A DNA stretch of 64,000 bases from Amaranthus tricolor. Taxonomy: Eukaryota > Streptophyta > Magnoliopsida > Caryophyllales > Amaranthaceae. The position numbers were made by a program, and so were the translations under genes. The notes beneath the pieces are model-generated. The model did not search any database. It saw only the letters and a program-made list of their open reading frames with translations, and had not been told where the DNA came from. Positions within the stretch are counted from its first letter, which is position 1; each line of letters starts with the position of its first letter. Positions 24,569-64,000 of this stretch are shown piece by piece. The stretch covers positions 32,101,326 through 32,165,325 of the forward strand of contig NC_080052.1 of assembly GCF_026212465.1 (NCBI RefSeq), written 5' to 3'.

Positions 24569-26849
24569 CTAAGGCACAGATTCACGCCTCTTCACCGCTG
24601 CTTCTTGCACATTAGTGTTTGATACTTGTTCAGTTGTTTTTTTGGCTGCAGGGTAGGACAGTCTCCTCGTTTTTACAGGTGCCTTACCATTCACCACTGT
24701 TGATTTAAAATCTGGTTTTTGTGTAGATGTAGAGTTGCTAATTTTCCGAGCCTTGCTTGCAAGCTTAGCTTGCCCCTTCTCAACGCTGATTAACTGAGAA
24801 GGCACTCTGCTTTCCCATGGGCGAGCAGCTATCCACCGCTCCTTCCAACTCCATCCCCAATTAGCTTTCTCCAGATCAAAAGCATTGGAGCCTAGATTTT
24901 GATTAGAATTTGCCCTCCACTGCAGTGTGCGCACAAAGTCAAAGCTTTTGATTTCCACAAAAACAATGTAGACAAAGAAAGAGGGGGGGTGGAGAGGGGG
25001 AGAGAGTTATATGTAGGTATTATCATAAGGAAACTTTGGATGGCATACATACTTGATGAGAGAATGCATAAGCCAAAGTACGCTCGCGCTTCACTGCTGC
25101 TGCTTCTCTTTGATGTATCCTTGCTAGAATCTCCTCCATTGTCTCGGCACCACCATTCCATTCCACCTAGTAGAAGACAAGATTTCATCACACAATTTAT
25201 GACCACAAAGTTGTATTCCGGCATTTATAGAGAATATCTGATTTTTTACACCATTGAATCCCCCCCCCCCCCCCCCCCCCCTCCCCCTCATGATATGATG
25301 GATTTCCCTAGATTTACAATAAAGTAGATAAGTATCAAGACTAAAAGAGACACTTTTATATGTGTTATTCACATTTCTAACATACATCCTCTGCCAAACC
25401 AAGCTTATGTGTATAGATGAATGAATTTCAAGAAAAAGCAATTGGTTTAGGAAGGGGAGCTCCATTTTCTTTCCCTTTAGTCATAAAATCCTCTCACTGT
25501 TGGCAAGATTTAGAAGGGAAGACACAATTAATACACAATTTTTTTCCATAAATAGATAATAAAAAGCTTTATACACCTCTAAGTCGTGAAGCTTTGCTTC
25601 AAGCTTCAACTGATTCTCCAGTCTTTTTTGTTTGAGACGCCCTTCAGTTACCATATTCTGGCGTCGTTCCCTGATTTGAGTCTGTACCATACTCCACGAA
25701 TGAAGATGATTTAATGTATTGTTAGACTGCTTTTTAACAGATTGAGCCTGTGCAAGTTTCTGGAATCTTATCATCCCTTTCATATGACGTACGGTTTTCC
25801 TCGCCTGCAGTAGAAGAAAATAATCAAAATTGTGTTAATCATCTGGCACTCATTTCTTCTCTTTTTCTGCCAAGAATAGATGCTTTTCAGCACAGTTAGT
25901 TACTTCAAGACTTACCATGTAGGCTCTAAAGACAGTTTGTATCCTCGTTGCTGCAACATCTTCACCGAGTTTCACAAGCGCACCATTTTTCTTACTGATA
26001 ACCTGACTACGATTATCATTATTTTTCTCAGATTGGATATTTATTTTAGATCCCGCTGGCTTGTTAAAAGCGGATGATGCCTGTCAGATAGCCAAAGATT
26101 AGAATACATGATAAATACGATAGGCATCAGCCGTATCATTGTGATATTACATGGACAATTTAATAGCAATTGATTACCTTCGGAACAAAACAGTCAGTAC
26201 CAAATACCAATCATAACATGCAAAACAAGAAATGCATCATAACATGCAAAACAAGAAATGCATCACGTTATCAAATGCAAATAAACAGAAGGCCTTAGTA
26301 TATAAATAAGCTCAGACAAATAAGCACAATCCTCAGCAGGTGCAAATTGCATGAAATTCGATCTTTTTGCAGTAGTACATGTGTTCTGAAATTTCAAGAA
26401 TTAATATCAAAACAAAAGATTAAATCAACAGAAAAAGAAATAAAGAAACAAACTTCACATTGTTTACTTCTAAGGAAATTGAGGCAGATAGCAACTGTTG
26501 GATGATAAACAATAGTTTTTTTTATAGATAAATGCAATGTATGCATATCAAATCTCCACATCACGTGCTAACTTCAATTGGTAGGGCATTTTTACAATTA
26601 ATGGGCAAAAGCTAAGGACAATGAGGAGCGTGTAGTGATTGATACCTCTTTTATACACTAAAATGACTAAGGAATAACTTATTGCCAATCTAGGAAAAAG
26701 ATTTTAAAAATACTTTCCATGCAAATAAGCATTGTTCCACATCAAAACATAAAGACATGGAATAATATGCAAACCTTTGATTGTTTTGAATTTTCAAGCT
26801 TCACCTTCTTTCTGGTAATTATCGTCTTGAACCAAAATCCAGAACCCAT
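24569..26849 (-). CDS. IQD-family calmodulin-binding protein, five coding exons
   Basis: IQD proteins bind calmodulin through IQ motifs and act as scaffolds at microtubules, membranes or in the nucleus. Coding exons in gene order are 26849-26775, 26080-25916, 25804-25577, 25166-25053 and 24919-24569; all introns are GT-AG and phase 0, giving 310 residues. The N-terminus MGSGFWFKTIITRKK has the basic, Gly-second pattern of the family. The IQ motif AATRIQTVFRAYM|ARKTVR is split by an intron at the bar, a conserved gene-structure mark of IQDs. A Lys/Gln/Leu-rich helix follows (LKQKRLENQLKLEAKLHDLE), then ETMEEILARIHQREAAAVKR and the block KANWGWSWKERWIAARPWES. The C-terminus is basic and Ser-rich. 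Canonical second and third IQ repeats are weak. An extra exon near 26290-26390 is possible but not needed. I do not assign a member number; it is closest in pattern to the short IQD8/IQD9 group. Confidence 0.9.
25260..25287. repeat. Poly-C tract in an IQD intron
   Basis: A run of 22 C, one T, then CCCCC. Long C runs are rare in this AT-rich sequence. The true length may be affected by sequencing or assembly error. Confidence 0.85.
26211..26262. repeat. 26-bp tandem duplication in IQD intron 1
   Basis: TCATAACATGCAAAACAAGA plus AATGCA occurs twice head to tail. Confidence 0.9.
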
Positions 26850-26886
26850 AATTTTGTCAACAAACCTACTTCACTTTGTCTTAAGC
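26850..26886 (-). other. Probable 5' UTR part of IQD exon carrying the start codon
   Basis: A pyrimidine-rich acceptor (CCCTTTTTCAG on the minus strand) ends at 26887, 37 bp before the ATG. It pairs in principle with a donor at 28703-28702, so the gene probably has a leader intron of about 1.8 kb. Confidence 0.45.
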
Positions 26887-26934
26887 CTGAAAAAGGGTTC
26901 CAGAGAAAGCTAATCAAACATTTAACTGTAGCAT

Positions 26935-27003
26935 TTAAAGTTAGGGTCCGGGTCCGGGTTCGGGTAGGGTCCAGATCCGACCCAGACCCTTATATGTCCA
27001 TCC
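26935..27003. mobile_element. Remnant of a GGGTCC-rich hAT-like element
   Basis: TTAGGGTCCGGGTCCGGGTT ... ATGTCCATCCCTAA has opposed TAGGGATGGAC / TTAGGGTCC ends and a GC-rich core, resembling the short hAT-type element at 239-1203. Only about 70 bp remain and no target duplication is clear. Confidence 0.35.
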
Positions 27004-27284
27004 CTAATTTCAACCAACATCAGCATTCAGCAAAACTTTCAAGCGCATGAACATCAAATTACTGAAATCATAAGCGTAGATAAGTGTTGGCACATGTATG
27101 CGTCAGAATATTTGATGGACAACTTGTTTATTTCCTTATCGAAGTGTCAAGTATCTAGAAATGGTAATAGAATGCAAGCACTTGTTTTGCAACAGGGAAT
27201 CCAAATTCAAAGATACAATTAACACACATGAAATAGCTTAAAGATATCAAAGAGTTTTGTTTTTAACAAGCATACCTCTTGCGA

Positions 27285-27420
27285 GGCATGTCCTGATGTT
27301 GAGGTGCTGGGCAGCACCTACAGATGGTTGAGGCGCAGGGCCCATGAGGCAAGCTAAAAGACTGAGGCACAAGGCACGGCAGATGCAGCCCCAGTCCCCA
27401 GTCCCCAGTGCCTCAAAGCA
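27285..27420. repeat. GC-rich AGGC/GGCAC repeat patch
   Basis: Repeated words GAGGCGCAGGGC, GAGGCACAAGGCAC and CCCCAGTCCCCAGTCCCCAG in otherwise AT-rich DNA. A similar patch lies at 57530-57670. It probably derives from a transposon; family not identified. Confidence 0.5.
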
Positions 27421-27652
27421 TCTTTCACATTCTAACTAAGCAAAGGAGACATATAGCAAGAACATCAATGAGAAAATGAAAGAAGAAATAACCACTAAAC
27501 AAGCCATTTGAAGGTTCTGAATAAACCTCTTAAGTCCCAAGAAAACAATGGTTCAAAGTCCTGCATCGCCCAGACCTATATATTAATGTACTAGAAATTT
27601 AGTGACTCGAACACCTACTGCATCCATAACATAAGCGCTCACTTATTGTGTA

Positions 27653-27900
27653 CTCCCTCTGTCCCCTAATTATGCTACATATAGTACTTTAGTCCATCTC
27701 ACATTGTTTGCTATATTACCTCTTCTGGACATGATCACACCCAATTGTATAAAGAATTTATATAGGCTCATAACTCCCAACACATCTAATATTTCACTAA
27801 AACCTACAATTTATTTCTCTCTCCGAGTTTACATTTATTATTACCCCACTAAAGTACATGATCACACCCAATAGTATAAAGAATTTATAGGCTCATGAAC
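27653..27900. mobile_element. Partial Stowaway-like MITE with internal direct repeat
   Basis: The left end TACTCCCTCTGTCCCC fits a Stowaway terminus; no right end is visible. ACATGATCACACCCAATTGT and the bases after it recur with few changes at 27729 and 27856. Confidence 0.45.
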
Positions 27901-28703
27901 TTTTCCCCTACTGAATTTTTGGACTCACACGAACATGATCTATGCTATAACCTACAGAAATGCAAGATCAAGAGGAAATGAAAATTCAGAAAAGAAATTT
28001 AAAAAGGAAGATACAATCAAATGGATGGTTTATCATCAGTTCACACTACAGCTAATACAACATATGAACAGCACAGCACCACTACCAATCTGTTATCACA
28101 CTAGCTATTAATGTACCATCAACAAAGACAAAATAATTTAAAATCAAGGTCAGTTGAATAAGTGTTAGACGGGTCTCTTCATTTTACTTTGCATCAAAGT
28201 ACTGTATTTTTGGACCAAAATATTGTATTATTACACAATTTTGCCAGGTGAGTCACTCGGATACATACCCATAAGAGTTTCTGAGTACGGGTAGCAGAGG
28301 ATAATAGCATGTATGTAAAAGTAGAACTTTAATTTGCAGAAAATAATTTAATTCATCAACAAATAAAGGAAAGAAAATACAAAATATGCGCTGAGAATAG
28401 AACTTTAATTTGCAGAAAAAATGGAAAACAACATTTAAATCACTAATTAGAGAGCAGGAACTCAATTTGATTATACAAAACAAATATACTAGCAAAGATT
28501 CGCACCCATCAAAACATACTTATTACAAGAACTACGAGCAATATTTAATTAAACATTCATATTCAATTCCAAAATAAAAACCTAATATAGTAATAAAATA
28601 CAAACGGACACATTTCCAGAAAAGAATAGTGCAACTGACCAAGATATTGAAAAACAAAAAGAAGAGAGAAAGGAAGATCCGAGTGAGGAACAGTTTGTCA
28701 TAC

Positions 28704-28930
28704 CAAAGAAAGAATAGCTTTATGGGTAGATGTGAATGTCCCAAGTTTGGTGGGGTGATTACCCCTTTCAGCTGCTAGGCAAGAGTAGAAGTAAGGGAGA
28801 AGCAATCCATACTCAATACTCAACTTAATTGCTGAAAAATCACAAGGGCAAGCCGGGAAAATCAATACCGATGAGGGATTGTTTAGCAAATGACATTTGA
28901 GGAAGGAAATGAGACTTTGTTTCAACTATT
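28704..28930 (-). promoter_or_regulatory. Candidate leader exon of the IQD gene
   Basis: On the minus strand a pyrimidine-rich, TATA-poor stretch ends in ATTCTTTCTTTG followed by a GTATGA donor at 28703-28702, with no coding sequence. It would join the acceptor at 26887. This is inferred only from splice-like signals and base composition. Confidence 0.35.
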
Positions 28931-29105
28931 TGTTTGTTTAAAGCGAATGAGTATAAAAAATAAGAAAGTCTATGAGAATTAAGTCTTGGGGTTGGTGGTA
29001 ATTGGTGATACTTTTATTTTTATTATATCTTCTAAGTCCTGACAAATATTAAAGTCTTACGAGTTTTATATTTTTGTGCAAAATACTCCCTGAAATATAT
29101 ATTTA

Positions 29106-29924
29106 CTCCATCCGTTTCGTTTTTAAATGTCTTATTTTGGGGTGAAGCCATAATTTTAAATTAAGAGCAAGTCAAATTGTCGATATACTAGAAAATTATT
29201 TATTATATAAAGTGTTCAAAACTGTTATGATGACTCGAAGTTTACACGACATTGTAATTGAATCCGATTTGACTCGAATTTAAAAATAATTTACAATTAT
29301 GTAAAACCAATATGGACACAAAATTCGATTTCAAACCCACCCAAAACACCTAACTCGAAATCAACAATGACCCGCACAAACCATTAAACACTAGTTAAGC
29401 TATAAAAATATTAAAATGATATAGACTGAAATTAACTTGATTCATATAAATTTATTAGTCTATAAAAATAACAGTTTAAATTAGTGTTTGATCCCTTAAC
29501 CTTAGATTACAAATGTGTTAGTCCAACCATTGAGCTATAGTAATTTTTTTTATATTTTTACTCTCTTTAAACTATATATCATATTAGTAAGGGGCCAAAG
29601 CCAAATTTAAAATGGATCATATTTTCGACAAGGGGGGCCGGGCCTCCTCGAGGCCCCCATGTAGCTTCGCCCATGGTCTCATTTGCTTTTGATTATTATT
29701 TATCAGTCATTCTTAATTTGTATTTTATTTTTAATTAAAATTTCATACATTAAAATATAGTCTAAAGAGATCTTTTTTATTCATCTCAACATAAGGTTTA
29801 TTAATATCTAATTTTTACTCATATGATTTTTAGTTATACAAAATTATCGATACTAGATATTGAATTAGTTGTATTGGCAAACATGCAAAAAGCAAATAGG
29901 ACATTTCAAATGAAGCAGAGGGAG
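29106..29924. mobile_element. Stowaway-like MITE interrupted by a hAT-like element
   Basis: Opposed ends CTCCATCCGTTTCGTTTTTA and CTCCCTCTGCTTCATTTGAA (minus strand) with TA on both sides (29104-29105, 29925-29926). The two halves are separated by the element at 29138-29675; without it the MITE is about 270 bp. Confidence 0.75.
29138..29675. mobile_element. Non-autonomous hAT-like element nested in the MITE
   Basis: 538 bp with ends TGGGGTGAAGCCA and, inverted, CATGGGCGAAGCTA, flanked by GTCTTATTT (29129-29137) and GTCTCATTT (29676-29684), a duplication with one mismatch. The core has a CGGGCCTCCTCGAGGCCC inverted stretch and, on the minus strand, a tRNA-like A box (TAGCTCAATGG, 29527-29537) and a weak B box. 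Confidence 0.68.
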
Positions 29925-31280
29925 TAAAATTTATCTTTCTTTAATAACTATAATAACTATTTCTAAAACAAAAAGAAAAAGTTACCCGGAATATAAATTT
30001 TTATTAATTTTCCTAACATAATACCAATATTTGATTAACTATGAATAATTTCAATTTTAGAATTACTTACCCAAGAACATTGTCGCCTAAATGGTGATCA
30101 ATTTTTGCAGGTGTTACAAAAAAAGAAAGGAAAATGAAATCAAAAAATAAACTTACTTGATTTTTTTTTTATTTTTTACTTTTAAAATTTTTTTATGATT
30201 TAATTTTGTACTTACTTTTTTATTTTTTATTTTTTTTGCAAAATGACTTGTGGTATAGAAAAGAGATTACCTTGGTGCATTCTTAACAAGCACCCCTTAT
30301 ATTTGGAATTATTCATACTTAATAAAAAGTTCAGATTATTATAAGGAAATCAATTTAATATTGGATTTTTTTAGGTAATTTTGCCAAACAAAAAACATTG
30401 ACATCATCTTTTTGCGTATGTGTCTTATTATACTGAAATAATTTCCCTCTAAAATCTAATGGTTGTGTCAATATCATCATATTATCCTATTTACTCTATC
30501 TGTTTCACTCAATTTGCATTAATTGTCATTTTGGTGTATCCTACTTATTTTGTATTATTTATATTTTTGAACAATGACTCACTACATTCTTTAAATCTCA
30601 TTCATAAATTTTAACTCTTTTTTAATGTCATCCACATAATTCATCCTCTCTATTCATTTATTTCCAATATTTACTTTTTTCCTTAAAAAAACTCTCACTT
30701 TTTTTTTTGCTTCAATTCTAACGGGACAAAGAAAATATTATTTTTGACTTTACTATTATCTAGAAATACACTCTTATCTATTATCTATATTGATTTTTTC
30801 ACTTCTTAGAAACGACATATAATTTATAATGTTTTGAAGATGTTTAGTTATTGAACAACATTTCTTATTGTTCATTCCTATTCTCAAAAAGAAAGGCATT
30901 TTTTCCGAAAGAATTGTTTTACATGAATCTCTTTCCATCAATAATCAATCTATCTATAAAACATAATAAAATAAAATATTGACTCATCAAAACAAAAAAC
31001 TTATGTCAACTTATCATGAATAATTTCCTTCAATTTATTTGTTGATGTCATAAACTATCACTTACAAAGCAAGTAATTATGGCATCTGCTAACTTCACTT
31101 TGAATATTTTATTTTCCAAATTTTCGGAAAATAATATATACTTAGCCCCAAGTATAAGTTCATAAAAGTCGCATATTTGATATTAAAACATAATACTAAC
31201 ATTTTTTAAGATATTAATAAGTTTTTTATATTTATTATTTTAGTATGTTATTAACAATTGAAAATTTTGATGCAAAAGAC
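29925..31280. other. AT-rich intergenic stretch with a decayed MITE
   Basis: Mostly featureless. Around 30490-30735 the opposed words TACTCTATCTGTTTCACTCA and CTAACGGGACAAAGAAAAT suggest an old Stowaway-like MITE. Confidence 0.4.
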
Positions 31281-31526
31281 TTCCTTTGTTTTATTTCTTC
31301 TCATTTTACTTTTTGCACAGTTTTTAAAGTAAATTTTAAACCTTAATATCTTTAAATACGCATCATAAAAGTTATAAAAGTTATATAATAAAAATATATA
31401 TATTAAGATGAATCTAACGAGATCTCACAAAGATATATTTTATCATTTGCCTTAAAAATCTTAATCAAATTTCTCTCTCCAAAATAAAAATATTCTAAAT
31501 AGAAAGAATATTAGAAAACAGAGGGG
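31281..31526. mobile_element. Degraded Stowaway-like MITE
   Basis: The left end ACTTCCTTTGTTTTATTTCT faces CCCCCTCTGTTTTCTAATAT (minus strand). Internal words (AAGATGAATCTAACGAGATC) recur in the MITE at 31814-32037, so the two are relatives. Confidence 0.6.
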
Positions 31527-31813
31527 GTAAAATAATATTTCTCTTTTATTAAAAAATTCATATCTATTGTGAATTGTATAGGCATTAATCATTTACCTAT
31601 TATTATTATAGATAAAAAATAATCTGACAATATAAAGAGTAAAAAAACTGGAAAATTCAAATGACAAATTTATAAAGCTTTGTCAAATTGAGTATTTTTA
31701 CGGATTTTAATACATTAGTTATGATTTTAAGTACTAAATTAAGGTAAGTTTTGAAAAAAAAATCTATTACAACAAATATGTATAACTAATTAAAAACTTT
31801 TGGAAACATTATA

Positions 31814-32037
31814 CTTTCTCTATTCTTTTGTATGTCTATTTTACTTTTTGCATGCATTTCAAATTACGCATAAAAAAATGTAGAATTTATATATTAAAAA
31901 CTTTACATTAAGATGAATCTAACAAGATCTCATATGAACATATTTATCATTAATATATATTTTAAAAATCTAATTTAAATTTCTCTCTGCTAAAGTGAAA
32001 AAATTTAAAGTGGACAAACAAAAAAGAATAGAGGGAA
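31814..32037. mobile_element. Stowaway-like MITE
   Basis: 224 bp with opposed ends CTTTCTCTATTCTTTTGTAT and TTCCCTCTATTCTTTTTTGT and TA flanks (31812-31813, 32038-32039). Confidence 0.72.
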
Positions 32038-32593
32038 TATTAACAATACATGATTTTGTGGCAACTATTTTACAAGCAATCGTTTGGGTTACAAAATATA
32101 TACTATTTTTTTAGCAATGCATATCTTTCATAATTTGAACTATTTTATAAATTTTTAAGAATTTGAATATCATACAAATATTATTAATTTTGTTTGAAAA
32201 TGAAAAAATAATTTTTTTGTTTCAAGAGGTTTTCCTGTGTTTTGATTTTATTGGGAATGAGAGGATTATTGTAAGTGAACAACACTTTTGCAAGCATGTC
32301 GATTTTTGAACTAAAAATTAATAAAAACATTCAAAATTTACGAAAATTGTTAAAATTGAACAGAATATATATATAGTCATTAATTATTTATTCAATCATA
32401 TTCATTAATATGTAATTGATATTACGGTAATTTACAATTGAATATCTCTTTAAAATTTATATTTATATGTATTTTCATATTAACAAACTTCGTGCATTGC
32501 ACGAATTTCTATACTAATATAATCATATTTCATAAATAATCAAATTTTTAATCATTTGGTATAAATATTCCACATGAACTAATTTTTAAAATA
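32038..32593. other. AT-rich intergenic stretch
   Basis: No gene. It holds a small palindrome CGTGCATTGCACG at 32491-32503, a word often found near ends of plant transposons, without a partner here. Confidence 0.4.
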
Positions 32594-32839
32594 CTCCCTC
32601 CTATTCAGCACAAGCATTCCATTTGCTTTATGCACTTTATCCAATCCTTAATATTTCTAATTGTGTATAATTACAAATCATGGAAAGTTATATAAATAAT
32701 CTTTGCATCGAGTCAAATCAAATAAGATTTCAATTGACTATGTTTTAACTTATAAATTAAATAATAAATTACAAATTAAAAGTAAAAGATAAATATTGTC
32801 CAAAAAGCAAATGGAACACTTGTGATGAGTAGGAAGGAG
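32594..32839. mobile_element. Stowaway-type MITE
   Basis: 246 bp with ends CTCCCTCCTATTCAGCACAA and, inverted, CTCCTTCCTACTCATCACAA and TA flanks (32592-32593, 32840-32841). Confidence 0.85.
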
Positions 32840-33238
32840 TATACTAATACGTGACAACTTTGTAAAATGAGAATCAACAATAATGTACTAAGATTTTTAT
32901 TTATAGAAAATTAAGAGTATTTTCTTGACCGCCCCATTACAAGAGAATGCTTAGGGACGGAAAATAAAGGAAGCATGCAACTTCATATATTCTCTATAGA
33001 ACCACGAAAAACTGTATTCACTTCCTTTACAAGCCATTGCAAATTTTTGTTCCTACACTTGACAATAGTCATCTATTTACCCATGGTTGATGAAAATACG
33101 GAGTTTCTCAAAACAGTCAGACTGCAAAATCACTGCATTTAATTACACGTACCAAAAACACAATCAATGTTTGATCAAAACGTCAACCAACAGGGCTTGA
33201 TCCAAGAATTCAACCGAGTATAAGCCATCTAGTAAATA

Positions 33239-64000
<30,762 letters not shown>

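Noticed and set aside
24899..25327. 142-residue plus-strand frame with poly-Pro
   Set aside because: It is antisense to two IQD exons and passes through the poly-C tract; no protein similarity.
26290..26390. Possible additional IQD exon (NTCTTAKRSNFMQFAPAED)
   Set aside because: An acceptor is present, but only a weak GTTTAT donor keeps phase; direct joining of the flanking exons gives a normal family N-terminus.
28253..28925. Three minus-strand frames of 70-80 residues upstream of the IQD gene
   Set aside because: Composition is hydrophobic and AT-driven, no family pattern; the last one overlaps the likely leader exon.
29480..29540. Second tRNA-like segment
   Set aside because: The B box is degenerate and no cloverleaf can be drawn.
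32491..32503. CGTGCATTGCACG palindrome as a Helitron end
   Set aside because: No CTRR terminus or 5' TC end could be matched; too short to call.

Overview
The window reads as nuclear DNA of a eudicot plant. It is AT-rich, its genes are split by GT-AG introns, one gene encodes a chloroplast protein with a transit peptide, and the spaces between and inside genes are filled with typical plant transposons (Ty1-copia, Stowaway-type MITEs, hAT elements, LINE remnants). I cannot name the species from sequence alone; a Caryophyllales-like genome is only a guess.

Layout. 1-9.4 kb is gene-poor: a non-autonomous hAT element with intact target duplications (239-1203), a decayed DUF295 F-box-like pseudogene (2075-3198, minus), three tandem copies of a 1.0-1.5 kb unit each carrying the same Stowaway MITE and long (AT)n tracts (3594-7131), and a decayed Copia pol (7772-9410) with a MITE inside it. 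9976-11741 (+) is CHLI, the magnesium chelatase ATPase subunit, in three exons. 12721-22325 (+) is a four-exon CoA-type Nudix hydrolase whose second intron is 8.5 kb because an antisense Copia element, itself split by a solo LTR, and a second Copia fragment with its LTR lie in it. 22.3-24.5 kb is a tail-to-tail intergenic region with two LINE 3' ends and an LTR. 24569-26849 (minus) is an IQD calmodulin-binding protein in five coding exons, probably with a leader exon near 28.7-28.9 kb. 29-33.2 kb is intergenic and rich in MITEs, including a hAT element inserted in a Stowaway-like MITE. 33239-64000 (minus) is a DEAH-box RNA helicase of the DHX35/DEAH9 type: 22 coding exons in 30.8 kb, with the first exon cut by the right edge of the window.

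The four genes are single-copy-type housekeeping genes (chlorophyll synthesis, nucleotide/CoA sanitation, calmodulin/cytoskeleton signalling, RNA processing) with no sign of working as a cluster. I reconstructed their exon structures by hand; every junction listed keeps the reading frame.

I see no previously undescribed molecular system. What deserves a second look is structural: the triplicated (AT)n/MITE unit with paralogous empty sites, nested insertions dated by intact target duplications, a perfect 56-bp palindrome in a helicase intron, a foldback MITE whose end lies 28 bp from a helicase exon, a 35-bp minisatellite, and two hAT-like elements that both carry tRNA-like A/B-box segments.
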